From assembly GCF_038397755.1 (NCBI RefSeq), contig NZ_CP151637.1:3472001-3536000 (forward strand): a stretch of DNA of 64,000 bases, given 5' to 3'. Position 1 is the stretch's first letter. Every line of letters begins with the position of its first letter. This document shows, in pieces, positions 52,442-64,000 of the stretch. Source of the DNA: Microbacterium sp. LWH7-1.2. Lineage in GTDB: Bacteria > Actinomycetota > Actinomycetes > Actinomycetales > Microbacteriaceae. Position numbers and translations under genes: made by a program. Under the pieces are notes generated by a model. That model was not told the origin of the DNA and did not search any database. It saw only the letters and a program-made list of their open reading frames with translations.

Positions 52442-53659
52442 TCACGCGATCACCCCCGGAACATCGATGCCGTTGTGGCGCAGCATCCCGTGCCAGCGGA
52501 TGGCGGCGAGCTCGGGACGCTCGAAGGCGAGCGACGCGTTGGCGAGCTCGACGATGCGCGACAGGTGCGGAAGGCTCCGCGCCGAGTGCAGGCCGCCGAC
52601 CATCTGGAACGCCGGCTGGTGGCCGTTCAGCCACGACAGGAACGCGACGCCGGTCTTGTAGTAGAACGTCGGTGCGGCGAACACCTGGCGGCTGAGCTCT
52701 TCGGTCGGGCCGAGGATCTCGAGATACCGTGCGGGGTCGCCGTCGTCGAGCGCCTGGATCGCCGCCGACGCCACCGGCGTGATCGCCGCGAAGGCGCCGA
52801 GAAGGGCGTCGGAGTGCTGGCGCGGGCTCTCGGCGCTGCGCTCCGGCTGGGTCGCCTCGGGCACGTCCTGACCGCCGATGAGGCCCACGTAGTTGAAGTC
52901 GTCGCCGGTGAACATGCGCACGCCTTCGGGCAGGCGCTCGCGCACGGAGACCTCGGACGCGGCGTCGAGCAGGCTCATCTTGACGCCCGCGACCTTGTCG
53001 ACGTTCTCCTCGATGATCTCCCGCAGCACAGCCGATGCGTCGCGCCAGTCGGGGGAGCCGAAGTAGCCCTCGAGCACCGGGTCGAACGCCGTGCCGAGCC
53101 AGTGCAGCACGACCGGTACGGTCGCCGACTGCAGCACCTCGCGGTAGACGCGGCGGTAGTCGTCGGCCGATTCGGCGACGCGCGCCAGGTGGCGCGACGC
53201 CATGAGCACGGGGCCCGCGCCCTGCTCCTCCGTGAAGTGGAGCTGCTCCTTGTAGGCGTCGATGACATCCTGCAGCGAGATGCGCTCGGCCTCGACGTGG
53301 TCGGTGTTGACCCCCACCACGACCGAGCCGCCCTCCTCACGGGCGACCTCGGCCGACCGCGCGATGAGGTCACGCGTCGCGGCGGCGTCGAGGCCCATGT
53401 TGCGCTGGGCGGTGTCCATGGCGTCGGCGACGCCGAGACCCCACGAGTACACGGCGCGGCGGAAGTCCAGAGTGGCGTCCCAGTCGATCTCGGCCGGCTG
53501 ACCCGGGGTGTTGTCGGCCCAGGTCTTCGGCACGACGTGTGCGGCGGCGTACGCCACGCGGCTCTGGAGCGGGCCCTCGGGCTTGGTGTAGCCCGGTGAC
53601 TCGTTCAGCCCCACGGCCGAGAGCGCGCCGTCGCCTGCGAGAAGTGTGAGCTTCGGCAT
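52442..53659 (-). CDS. DUF993 protein (dihydrodipicolinate-synthase-like)
   Basis: 405 residues. The N-terminus LTLLAGDG, the SWGLGVADAMDTAQRNMGLD stretch, VVVGVNTDHVE, VPVVLHWLGTAFDP and MFTGDDFNYVGLIGG show a TIM barrel of the DUF993 family, related to DapA-type aldolases. KMS in VAGVKMSLLD supplies a candidate Schiff-base lysine. The catalysed reaction is not known to me. It is five bases downstream of the Gfo/Idh gene, so it works on the same sugar. Confidence 0.82.
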   Translation of the reverse strand: MPKLTLLAGDGALSAVGLNESPGYTKPEGPLQSRVAYAAAHVVPKTWADNTPGQPAEIDWDATLDFRRAVYSWGLGVADAMDTAQRNMGLDAAATRDLIARSAEVAREEGGSVVVGVNTDHVEAERISLQDVIDAYKEQLHFTEEQGAGPVLMASRHLARVAESADDYRRVYREVLQSATVPVVLHWLGTAFDPVLEGYFGSPDWRDASAVLREIIEENVDKVAGVKMSLLDAASEVSVRERLPEGVRMFTGDDFNYVGLIGGQDVPEATQPERSAESPRQHSDALLGAFAAITPVASAAIQALDDGDPARYLEILGPTEELSRQVFAAPTFYYKTGVAFLSWLNGHQPAFQMVGGLHSARSLPHLSRIVELANASLAFERPELAAIRWHGMLRHNGIDVPGVIA

Positions 53660-53664
53660 CCTGA

Positions 53665-54867
53665 TCAGTCCAGCGACAGCGTGGGCAGCTCGACCTTGCG
53701 GCCCTCGCGGCTCGACTCGAGGCCCGCCTCGGCCAGCAGCACGCCGCGCGCGCCCGACAGCAGGTCGAACTCGTACGGGGTGTCGAGCACGTACGACTCG
53801 AGGAACTCCTCCCACTGCTGGCGGAAGCCGTTCTGGAACACGTCGTTCGTGGGGACTTCGGCCCAGTCGGCGTCGTAGTCGTGGTCGTCGGCCAGGTCGG
53901 GGTTCCACACCGGCTTCGGGGTGGCGTTGCGGTGCTGGATCTTCGCGCCGAAGAGACCCACCACGGCGGAGCCGTGCGTGCCGTCGACGTGGAACTCGAC
54001 GAGCTCGTCGCGGTTCACGCGCACGGTCCACGACGAGTTGATCTGCGCGACGATGTCGCCCTCGAGCTCGAAGATGCCGTAGGCGGCGTCCTCGGCGGTG
54101 GCGGTGTAGTGCTCGCCCTTCTCGTCCCAGCGGTCGGCGATGTGCACGGCGGCCTGCGCGTAGACGGTCTTGACCTCGCCGAACAGGTTCTCGAGCACGT
54201 AGTTCCAGTGCGGGAACATGTCGACGATGATCCCGCCGCCGTCTTCGGCGCGGTAGTTCCACGACGGGCGCTGCGCGGGCTGCCAGTCGCCCTCGAACAC
54301 CCAGTAGCCGAACTCGCCGCGCACCGAGAGGATGCGGCCGAAGAAGCCCGAGTCGATGAGGCGCTTCAGCTTCTGCAGGCCGGGGAGGTAGAGCTTGTCG
54401 TGCACGACACCGGTCTTGACGCCGGCCTCCTGCGCGAGCTTCGCGAGCTCGAGGGCCTCGTCGACCGTCTCGGCCGTCGGCTTCTCGGTGTAGATGGTCT
54501 TGCCGGCGGCGATCGCCTTGCGCAGCGCCGACGCGCGGGCCTTGGTGACGAGGAAGTCGGCGTAGATCTCCCAGCGCGGGTCGGCCAGGGCGGCGTCGAG
54601 GTCGGTCGTGTAGTCCTCGATGCCGTGCTTCGCGGCGAGCTCGGCGAGCTTGGCCTCGCTGCGGCCGACCAGGAGCGGCTTCACGGTGACCTTGGTGCCG
54701 TCGGCGAGCTCGATGCCGCCCTGCTCGCGGATCGCGAGGATCGAGCGCACCAGGTGCTGGCGGTAGCCCATCCGGCCCGAGACGCCGTTCATGATGATGC
54801 CGATCTCACGCACGGTGGGACGGGCGGATGCCTCAGCGGAGGCCGGGGCCAGTGTCGTGTCGGTCAT
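53665..54867 (-). CDS. Gfo/Idh/MocA-family oxidoreductase, first gene of the DUF993 operon
   Basis: 400 residues. IGIIMNGVSGRMGYRQHLVRS is an unusual nucleotide-binding start (NGVSGRMG rather than GxGxxG); the catalytic EKPTAE follows at about 123-128, and GIIVDMFPHWNYVLEN gives the active-site histidine. This subfamily is always beside DUF993 in the clusters I know. It likely dehydrogenates a sugar or glycoside as the first step. Two LacI-type operators lie upstream (54934-54988). Confidence 0.83.
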   Translation of the reverse strand: MTDTTLAPASAEASARPTVREIGIIMNGVSGRMGYRQHLVRSILAIREQGGIELADGTKVTVKPLLVGRSEAKLAELAAKHGIEDYTTDLDAALADPRWEIYADFLVTKARASALRKAIAAGKTIYTEKPTAETVDEALELAKLAQEAGVKTGVVHDKLYLPGLQKLKRLIDSGFFGRILSVRGEFGYWVFEGDWQPAQRPSWNYRAEDGGGIIVDMFPHWNYVLENLFGEVKTVYAQAAVHIADRWDEKGEHYTATAEDAAYGIFELEGDIVAQINSSWTVRVNRDELVEFHVDGTHGSAVVGLFGAKIQHRNATPKPVWNPDLADDHDYDADWAEVPTNDVFQNGFRQQWEEFLESYVLDTPYEFDLLSGARGVLLAEAGLESSREGRKVELPTLSLD

Positions 54868-54933
54868 GAGGTCCTGCTTTCTGCTCTGAAGGCTGTGGGC
54901 ACCCGGATTCCGGCATCGGTGACCGGACCATCG

Positions 54934-54988
54934 GGTAAGCGCTTTCCAACAGTGTGCCATGCGATCGGCTGCTGCGCAAGCGCTTTCC
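54934..54988. promoter_or_regulatory. Two LacI-type operators upstream of the Gfo/DUF993 operon
   Basis: GGTAAGCGCTTTCC (54934-54947) and CGCAAGCGCTTTCC (54975-54988) share AAGCGCTTTCC and lie 41 bases apart. They sit between the Gfo/Idh start and the stop of the GH27 gene, so they control the Gfo operon. The consensus matches the sites in front of lacZ. Confidence 0.7.
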
Positions 54989-55011
54989 GGCGGCGTCCGT
55001 TCGGCGTCGGA

Positions 55012-56316
55012 TCAGGCGCGCAGCAGCCTGCAGCCGTGTGGCTCGAGCGTGATCCGTACGACGGAGCTGCCGGGGGCGACGCTGCGGGCGGCATCGGATT
55101 GTTCGTGGACGGCTTCGATGGGAACGGATGCCGCGTCCCAGATGTCGGTGACGGTGGCCGGTGCCGGTCCGAGGCCGAGGGAGCGGGTGTCGAACGGCAC
55201 CTCGCGTGCTTCGTCGGCGGTGTTGAACACGGCGACCCAGCGGGTGTCGCCGCGCTCGGCGGTCCAGACCACGAGGTCGTGCTCGCGCAGCAGTTCGCGG
55301 TTGCCGGTGGAGTCGCGGAGGATCTCGAGCACGTCGTCGTTGGTGAACAGGGCGATCGTCTCGGGCGCGCTGGTCGGCAGGTCGCCGCCGATCATGAGCG
55401 GGGAGCGCGCCATCACCCACAGTGTGACGAGCGATCGGCGCTCGGGGAGGGTGAGTGCGCCCTCGCGGGGCTCGCCGCGCTCGGCGCGGATGCCGATGCG
55501 GCCGAGGGGCAGCATGTCGGCGTCCGGCCAGCCGTCGGGTCCGGCCAGCGGCGCCCAGCGGGCGAGACGGGCGAAGTTGGCGTGGACGTCGTCCCACCGG
55601 TCCCACAGGTCGTCGCAGATGCGCCACATCGTGGCGTGGCCGCGAAGGTGCTCCAGGTGTGCGGCCGACAGGTCGCGGCCGGGCGACAGCGACAGCGCGA
55701 TGTGTCGCGGCGCGGTGTCGATCGCCGCCGAGAGGGCTTCGATCTCGGCGGCCTGATACGGCCACAGCATGTCGTCGGCCTTGATGAAGTCGACGCCCCA
55801 CTGCGCGTACTGGTCGGCGAGCGAGCGGTAGTAGGCCGCCGCGCCGGGCGCGCGGTGGTCGAGCCCGAGGTAGTGCGGATTCCACTCGCAGACGTTCGTC
55901 GGGTCGGAGATCTGCGCGGCCGTCGCCTCGGCGCCCCGCACGGGCAGGTCGCGATCGACCGCGATCCGCGGGATGCCGCGCATGATGTGGATGCCGAACT
56001 TCAGGCCCAGCTCGTGGATGCGTGCGGCGAGCGGCCCGAATCCGGCGCCGCCCGCGGAGCTCGGGAACCGGACCGGGTCGGGCTGCACACGCCCGTACTC
56101 GTCGATCACCAGCGGGGCGGACTCGTTGTAGCCGTGCGCGCGGGCGGTGGGATCGGCCCAGTCGATGTCGACCACGATCGTGTCCCACCCGTGGCGGAGC
56201 AGGTGCGCGGCCATGAACTCGGCATTCGCGAGCACCTCCGCCTCGGTCACCGTCGTCCCGTAGCAGTCCCAGCTGTTCCACCCCATCGGCGGAGTGGGCG
56301 TCTTGTGCAGCGTCAT
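55012..56316 (-). CDS. GH27 alpha-galactosidase (or beta-L-arabinopyranosidase)
   Basis: 434 residues, GH27/clan D barrel: PMGWNSWDCYG at the N-terminus, GWDTIVVDIDW, the nucleophile region GVDFIKADDM and the acid/base RICDDLWDRW. A C-terminal beta domain follows (residues about 340-434). No signal peptide, so it acts on imported oligosaccharides. GH27 members differ between alpha-galactose and beta-L-arabinopyranose. It is the last gene of the lacZ operon, 29 bases after the GH35 gene. Confidence 0.85.
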   Translation of the reverse strand: MTLHKTPTPPMGWNSWDCYGTTVTEAEVLANAEFMAAHLLRHGWDTIVVDIDWADPTARAHGYNESAPLVIDEYGRVQPDPVRFPSSAGGAGFGPLAARIHELGLKFGIHIMRGIPRIAVDRDLPVRGAEATAAQISDPTNVCEWNPHYLGLDHRAPGAAAYYRSLADQYAQWGVDFIKADDMLWPYQAAEIEALSAAIDTAPRHIALSLSPGRDLSAAHLEHLRGHATMWRICDDLWDRWDDVHANFARLARWAPLAGPDGWPDADMLPLGRIGIRAERGEPREGALTLPERRSLVTLWVMARSPLMIGGDLPTSAPETIALFTNDDVLEILRDSTGNRELLREHDLVVWTAERGDTRWVAVFNTADEAREVPFDTRSLGLGPAPATVTDIWDAASVPIEAVHEQSDAARSVAPGSSVVRITLEPHGCRLLRA

Positions 56317-56345
56317 CGCCGTCTCGTCTTCCTGTCGTGCTGGTA

Positions 56346-58652
56346 TCAGCGGATCTCGCGCCACAGGGCGCGCTGGTCTATGCGGGCGTCGTCGAGCTCC
56401 GAGAGCCCGTCGGCCGACGCCGCGAGCCGGGCCGCGGCGTCGACCGGCAGATGCACGCCGGTGTCGCGGCGCAGCGGAAGGATGCGCACCTCGACGCGGG
56501 CGTGGGGCGCCGCCCCGATGTCGTGGAGGTTCGCGACGAGCTCGGAGCCGTCCCAGAACCGGTCGGTCGCGGTCACACCGTCGACGCGCAGCTGCGCGAC
56601 GTCGCCCGCCCACCGCACGCGCAGCACGGCGTCGGCGTCGAGCCCTGCGGGGATGTCCACGCGGTACACGGCCGCATGGGCGTCGAGCACCGCGTCGTCG
56701 GGCGCCGCCTGCCGGCCGTCTCGCGAACCGTAGTCTCCGGACGGCAGGGTCGACGCACGCACGCGACGGACCGAGACGGATGCCGCGACCCCGGCGCCGT
56801 CCGCATGCTCCCAGTCCGGGGTGAGCCAGGCGCCGTCGACGTACTCCCGCACGTCGGGGGTGTCACCGCTCCCACGCACCGATACTCGGCCCACGGCATC
56901 CCACGTGACTTCGCCGGAGCCGACGAACAGTCGCCGTCCGCCCGCGGCGGCGTCGACGACCCACACGCGAGCGGCGTCCGTGGCGGGGAGCACGAGCACG
57001 TCGAGGGTCGCGCCGTCCGCCTCTTCGATCCGCGCCGGCGCCGTGCCCGGCGTCACCGCGTACGCGACACCGTCGTGTGCGACCTCCACACAGATGCCGG
57101 CGTCCTCGAGCAGCACGAGCGTCGGCGGAGTCCTCGCCGACCCCGGAAGCACCGTCACCGCCGAGGCCGTGGCCCAGTCGACCGTCACGCCCGCGACCGG
57201 GAATCCGAGCGGCCAGCGGGCGAGGGTGCCGGCCGGGATGTCGACCGGCGCGCTCGGCACCTCGACCGGGCCGTGGCTCGTGTCGATGCGGAAGCGTGCG
57301 CCGAGATACGTCGGCAGCGGCACGTGCGGCTGATGCCACCCGATGAAGACGAACCCCGAGTCGTCCTCGGCGCGGACCGCCCAGCGGAGGGTCTCGGAAT
57401 CCTCGACGCCCGAGGGGCGCGGATCGGGCAGATGCGACGGCATCGGTGCGAGCCGCTCGCCGAACGCCTCGACGAACGCGTGCTGCAGGCGCAGCGCCGC
57501 ATGGCTCGGCGCCGTGCGGCCGGCCTCGCCGACGGGCGCGTGGAAGTCGTAGCTCAGCCGCGTCATGTCGTTGGGGTAGCCGGTGGCCTGCGTCTCCTCG
57601 AGACCGGGCCCGGGGTTCGTGCCCCCGGCATACATGTAGTACCCCTGCCACGCCGACCCGCTGCCCAGCTTGGCGTGCGCAACGGCCGCGATGTCGACCG
57701 CGTCCGGACGCGGGCGGCGGTGGTACGCCGTGGCCATGCCGCCGCCGAGCTCGCACGTCGCCGCTGGGAACCATGCCGAGAGCTCGGAACCCGCGACCGT
57801 CGACGAACCAGGGCCGGCAGCATCCGTCGCCCGGACATCCGCGCCGATGCCGGGATCGTCCCACGCGTCGGAGAAGAAGAAGTGCGCGCGGAAAGTCGGG
57901 TCCCACGGCTCGCCGGGGTCGACCCAGAAGCCGTCGCCGTACACGCCCCAGAGGGGCAGGACCTCCGGGTCGGGAAGATCCGCGCCGCCCCACGCGGTCG
58001 CGGTCCAGAGCGCCGCCGACAGGCCGGCCCCGCGCGCGAGGCGCTTCAGCGTGACGAGGTGGCCCGGCTGGTCGTACAGCTCGTTGTCGAGCTGGATCCC
58101 GAGCACCGTGTCCGGCCGGCAGCGGCCGTCGAGTGCGGCGCCGATCCTCTCGAACCACTCCCGCACGAGGTCGAGGTATGCGGGATCGTCGGTGCGATGG
58201 CGCACCGGCGCGTGCTGCACCCAGTCGGGCAGCCCGCCGTTGCGCATCTCGCCGTGCACCCACGGACCGATCCGCAGCACGATCTCGAGACCCTCGGCAC
58301 GCACCGCGTCGACGAAGGCGCCCACGTCGTAGCGCCCGTCGAACCGCGCCTGGCCCCGCACCGGTTCGTGGTGCAGCCACGGCACGTACGTCGACACCAC
58401 CGAGATGCCGCCCGCGCGCATGAGGCGCAGGCGCTCGGTCCACCGCTCGCGCGGCACCCGCGTGTAGTGAAGCTCACCCGAGACCGGCAGCCACGGTCGC
58501 CCGTCACGCAGCAGCGTGCGACTGGTCAGCGCGAGTCCCGCGCGCGCGTCTTCGGTGTTCGCCATCGCCGGCCGCAGCTCGGCGCGAGGCTGTCCGGTGA
58601 CGTCGGCGCGCAGCATCCGTGTCTCCGGTCCGCGGGGCGCGGCAGCGCTCAC
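56346..58652 (-). CDS. GH35-type beta-galactosidase
   Basis: 768 residues. The catalytic barrel shows PVSGELHYTRVPRERW, VSTYVPWLHHEP, LRIGPWVHGEMRNGGLPDW and the acid/base glutamate in GIQLDNELYD. Beta domains fill the C-terminal half. I choose the GTG at 58652 because it overlaps the stop of the upstream arabinofuranosidase as GTGA; ATGs at 58616 and 58565 are alternatives. No signal peptide. It would cleave terminal beta-galactosyl units from imported galactan or arabinogalactan fragments. Confidence 0.82.
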   Translation of the reverse strand: MSAAAPRGPETRMLRADVTGQPRAELRPAMANTEDARAGLALTSRTLLRDGRPWLPVSGELHYTRVPRERWTERLRLMRAGGISVVSTYVPWLHHEPVRGQARFDGRYDVGAFVDAVRAEGLEIVLRIGPWVHGEMRNGGLPDWVQHAPVRHRTDDPAYLDLVREWFERIGAALDGRCRPDTVLGIQLDNELYDQPGHLVTLKRLARGAGLSAALWTATAWGGADLPDPEVLPLWGVYGDGFWVDPGEPWDPTFRAHFFFSDAWDDPGIGADVRATDAAGPGSSTVAGSELSAWFPAATCELGGGMATAYHRRPRPDAVDIAAVAHAKLGSGSAWQGYYMYAGGTNPGPGLEETQATGYPNDMTRLSYDFHAPVGEAGRTAPSHAALRLQHAFVEAFGERLAPMPSHLPDPRPSGVEDSETLRWAVRAEDDSGFVFIGWHQPHVPLPTYLGARFRIDTSHGPVEVPSAPVDIPAGTLARWPLGFPVAGVTVDWATASAVTVLPGSARTPPTLVLLEDAGICVEVAHDGVAYAVTPGTAPARIEEADGATLDVLVLPATDAARVWVVDAAAGGRRLFVGSGEVTWDAVGRVSVRGSGDTPDVREYVDGAWLTPDWEHADGAGVAASVSVRRVRASTLPSGDYGSRDGRQAAPDDAVLDAHAAVYRVDIPAGLDADAVLRVRWAGDVAQLRVDGVTATDRFWDGSELVANLHDIGAAPHARVEVRILPLRRDTGVHLPVDAAARLAASADGLSELDDARIDQRALWREIR

Positions 58653-60181
58653 GCGAGCCGGACCGCCGTCCACGACACGGCCGGCAGCGCCAGCGTCAGC
58701 ACATCGCCGTCGACGGATGCCCCGGCCTCGCGCACGTTGACGCGCTCAGGATCCTCGAGGGTGTTGGCCGCGTACATGTCGTCGTCGTGCAGCTGGTGCG
58801 ACTCGACGACCGCGACCTCGCGGCCGAGCGCCTGCAGCAGCGGAGCGAGGTCGACGCGCAGGTTCGCCGCATCCGTCGTCGAACGATTCACGACGAACAG
58901 CGACACGCCCTCGTCATCGATCGTGGCGACCGCGTTCACGGCCTCGATCTCGCCGAGCTTCTCGCTCGTGAACGTGCCCGCAGAGACGGGAACGCGCACG
59001 GCGCGCCCCTGCGCGAGGCGCGAGGTGATCGAGAACGGGAAGAACGTGGTCTGCCGCCAGGCCGGGCCGCCCGGTTCGGTCATGATCGGGGCGATCACGT
59101 TGACGAGCTGCGCGAGCGACGCGGAGCGCACGCGGTCCGCGTGCTGCAGCAGCGTGATCATGAGGTCGCCGAAGACGACGGCGTCGAGGGCGTGGTACTG
59201 GTCCTCGAGAAGACGGGGCGCGATCGGCCACGCGCCGCCCTTGAACTCGTGGCCCGACTCGGTGCCGTCCGGATTGAAGAGGTACCAGACGTTCCACTCG
59301 TCGAACGAGATCATGATGCGCTTGTCGCTCTTCTTCGTCGCGGCGACCGCGTCGGCGATCGCGACGACCGACTCGATGAAGCGCGCCATGTCGACGCCCG
59401 ATGCGAGGAACTCCTGCGCGTTCCCGTCGTACTCCTGGTAGTAGGAGTGGCACGAGATGAAGTCGACGTCGTCCAAGGTGTGCTCGAGCACGGTGCGCTC
59501 CCACGACCCGAACGTCGGCATCGAACGCGACGACGAGCCGCACACCACGAGCTCGACGCCCGGGTCGATCATGCGCATGGCCTTCGCGGTCTGCGAGGCG
59601 AGCTTGCCGTAGTCGTCGGCGTTCTTGTGGCCGACCTGCCATGGGCCGTCCATCTCGTTGCCGAGGCACCACATCTTCACGCCGAACGGCGTTGGGCGGC
59701 CGTTCTCGGCACGCGCTTCGGTCCACGCGGTCGGCGTGTCGGCGTTGGCGTACTCGAGGAGGTCGAGCGCCTCCTGCGTTCCGCGGGTGCCGAGGTTGAC
59801 CGCGAGCATCAGGTCACTGCCGACGCGATCGAGCCACGCCTGGAACTCGTGCAGCCCGACCTCGTTGGTCTCGGTCGAGTGCCAGGCGAGGTCGAGGCGG
59901 CGTGGGCGCTCGGCCACCGGGCCGATGCCGTCCTCCCAGCGGTAGCCCGACACGAAGTTGCCGCCCGGGTAGCGGATCGTCGAGACCCCGAGCTCCTTCA
60001 CGAGCTCGATGACGTCGGTGCGGAAGCCGTCGGCATCGGCGGACGGATGCCCCGGCTCGAAGATGCCGTCGTAGATGTGGCGTCCGAGGTGCTCGACGAA
60101 GCCGCCGAACAGACGACGGTCGATGTCGGCGATCTCGTAGTGCGGATCGAGCCGCGCGGTCGCGTCAGCCGGAGAGGTCAT
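58649..60181 (-). CDS. GH51 alpha-L-arabinofuranosidase
   Basis: 510 residues, GH51. Seen: RLFGGFVEHLGRHIYDGI, RYPGGNFVSGYRWEDGIGP, the acid/base glutamate in CLGNEMDGPWQ and the nucleophile in SFDEWNVWY. Typical size for the intracellular enzymes that release L-arabinose from arabino-oligosaccharides. It lies between lacZ and the GH35 gene in the same operon, which points to arabinogalactan or pectic side-chain use. Confidence 0.93.
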   Translation of the reverse strand: MTSPADATARLDPHYEIADIDRRLFGGFVEHLGRHIYDGIFEPGHPSADADGFRTDVIELVKELGVSTIRYPGGNFVSGYRWEDGIGPVAERPRRLDLAWHSTETNEVGLHEFQAWLDRVGSDLMLAVNLGTRGTQEALDLLEYANADTPTAWTEARAENGRPTPFGVKMWCLGNEMDGPWQVGHKNADDYGKLASQTAKAMRMIDPGVELVVCGSSSRSMPTFGSWERTVLEHTLDDVDFISCHSYYQEYDGNAQEFLASGVDMARFIESVVAIADAVAATKKSDKRIMISFDEWNVWYLFNPDGTESGHEFKGGAWPIAPRLLEDQYHALDAVVFGDLMITLLQHADRVRSASLAQLVNVIAPIMTEPGGPAWRQTTFFPFSITSRLAQGRAVRVPVSAGTFTSEKLGEIEAVNAVATIDDEGVSLFVVNRSTTDAANLRVDLAPLLQALGREVAVVESHQLHDDDMYAANTLEDPERVNVREAGASVDGDVLTLALPAVSWTAVRLA

Positions 60182-60241
60182 GGGTGCTCCTTCATCGGGT
60201 CGGTGGGCTCCGGCGCGCGCCGGAGCCGCCGGTCGCACGGG

Positions 60242-63265
<3,024 letters not shown>

Positions 63266-63378
63266 CTAACATCGTATCAGCGATCGACTTCGAGCCCGCT
63301 TCGGAGTCGCACACAGGACGCGAAATCCCGCGCCCGATCGACAACGATGTTGGCCCCCCGGGGCGAAAGGGAAATCCA

Positions 63379-64000
63379 ATGAAGCATTCAGTCACCGCCC
63401 GCATGCGGGTGATCGTCGCCCTCGCCGCCGCGGCTGTCACGGCCGTCGCCCTCACCGGATGCAGCGGCTCGGACGATGCCGGTCAATCCGACGAGCCCCT
63501 CCAGTTCTTCCTCTCGGGCGACGCCAACCAGGGCGGCGGCTATGCGCACATGGCCGAGAAGTACGAGGAGGAGACGGGCGTCAAGGTCGAGATCGTCGAC
63601 ATCGCCAACGACGACCTCGCCACCAAGCTCCGCAACGCCGCTCAGGCGAACGACCTTCCGGCGCTCGCTCGCGTCGGCGCGGTCGACCCGGTCTGGCGCC
63701 GCCAGGCCACCGACCTCTCCGACATCACCGACGGCAGCGAGATCCGCACCGAGCTGTCCGACAGGGATGACGACGGCAACGTCATCTCGCTCCCGTCCGA
63801 CATCACCGCGGTCGGCATGTTCATCAACAAGACGCTGTTCGACCAGGCGGGGGTCGCGTACCCCACCAGCGAGGACGACATCTGGACGTGGGACGAGTAC
63901 GTCGCAGCCGTCAAGCAGGTGCAGGCGGCCACCGGCACCAGCTACGGCATGGTGATGGACAAGTCCTCGCACCGCCTGAAGGCGTTCCTGTACGAGTTCG
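63379..64000 (+). CDS. Sugar ABC transporter substrate-binding lipoprotein (partial)
   Basis: The first 207 codons of a family 1 extracellular solute-binding protein; the gene runs off the window. A lipoprotein signal peptide (RMRVIVALAAAAVTAVALTGC, lipobox LTGC, Cys about 28) is followed by LQFFLSGDANQGGGYAHMAEKYEEETGVKVE, the usual opening of these proteins. GAAAGG lies before the ATG. Divergent from the lacZ operon with shared operators, it most likely brings in galacto- or arabino-oligosaccharides for those enzymes; permease genes should follow. Confidence 0.9.
   Translation, partial: MKHSVTARMRVIVALAAAAVTAVALTGCSGSDDAGQSDEPLQFFLSGDANQGGGYAHMAEKYEEETGVKVEIVDIANDDLATKLRNAAQANDLPALARVGAVDPVWRRQATDLSDITDGSEIRTELSDRDDDGNVISLPSDITAVGMFINKTLFDQAGVAYPTSEDDIWTWDEYVAAVKQVQAATGTSYGMVMDKSSHRLKAFLYEF

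Overview
The window is 64 kb of very GC-rich, gene-dense actinobacterial chromosome. Codon use (third positions almost always G or C), ATGA/GTGA gene overlaps, many leaderless TANNNT-N6-8-ATG promoters, a perfect CebR box and many LacI-type regulators point to Microbacteriaceae, most likely a Microbacterium-like plant- or soil-associated organism. I saw no rRNA, tRNA, insertion sequence, phage or CRISPR array. All intergenic gaps are under 300 bases; the larger ones hold operators, hairpins or small palindromic repeats.

Layout. 1-4.2 kb: a partial gene, a membrane protein/HTH pair behind an inverted-repeat promoter, an MDR-type oxidoreductase, and an amidinotransferase-fold arginine hydrolase followed by ornithine aminotransferase. 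4.4-9.8 kb: a membrane-anchored molybdopterin oxidoreductase, then an ATP-grasp / alpha-E / transglutaminase operon whose first junction has been split by a small repeat. 9.9-18.2 kb: an L-rhamnose locus (mutarotase, isomerase, a hydrolase, aldolase/dehydrogenase, kinase) facing its LacI-type regulator. 18.3-24.8 kb: Nudix, a probable D-apionate-lactonase-family protein, alditol oxidase, MFS exporter with MarR regulator, a lysophospholipase-like hydrolase. 25-30.7 kb: a secreted GH6 cellulase under a CebR operator, lipoate ligase, an orphan DNA methyltransferase, an LLM flavoprotein, and a frameshifted DUF559 protein gene between two related stem-loops. 30.7-40.8 kb: carboxylesterase with TetR, an alpha/beta hydrolase, galT-galK with divergent LacI regulator, galE, ThuA-like protein, glycerate kinase. 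41-46.8 kb: a five-gene operon fitting oxidative uronate degradation to 2-oxoglutarate. 46.9-49 kb: a two-gene CHAT protease / Trypco1-like module. 49-54.9 kb: two LacI regulators and a Gfo/Idh - DUF993 - TIM-barrel sugar operon. 55-64 kb: lacZ(GH2)-GH51-GH35-GH27 operon divergent from a sugar ABC transporter binding protein.

How it fits together. Most of the window is a saprophyte's kit for plant cell-wall sugars: cellulose (GH6), rhamnose, galactose, uronic acids, arabinose/galactose side chains and apiose-type sugars, each with a local LacI-family switch and GGAA-N-CG-N-TTCC-like operators. The most unusual locus is the CHAT gene: an apparent cytoplasmic caspase-like protease joined by one membrane helix to an extracytoplasmic domain that resembles the Ca2+-dependent galactose lectin LecA (PA-IL), with a Trypco1-type partner directly downstream. 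It looks like a membrane-spanning sensor/effector and is the best candidate here for an undescribed system. A second genome-wide type signal is the octamer ACGGATGC/GCATCCGT, which is far more frequent than base composition predicts.
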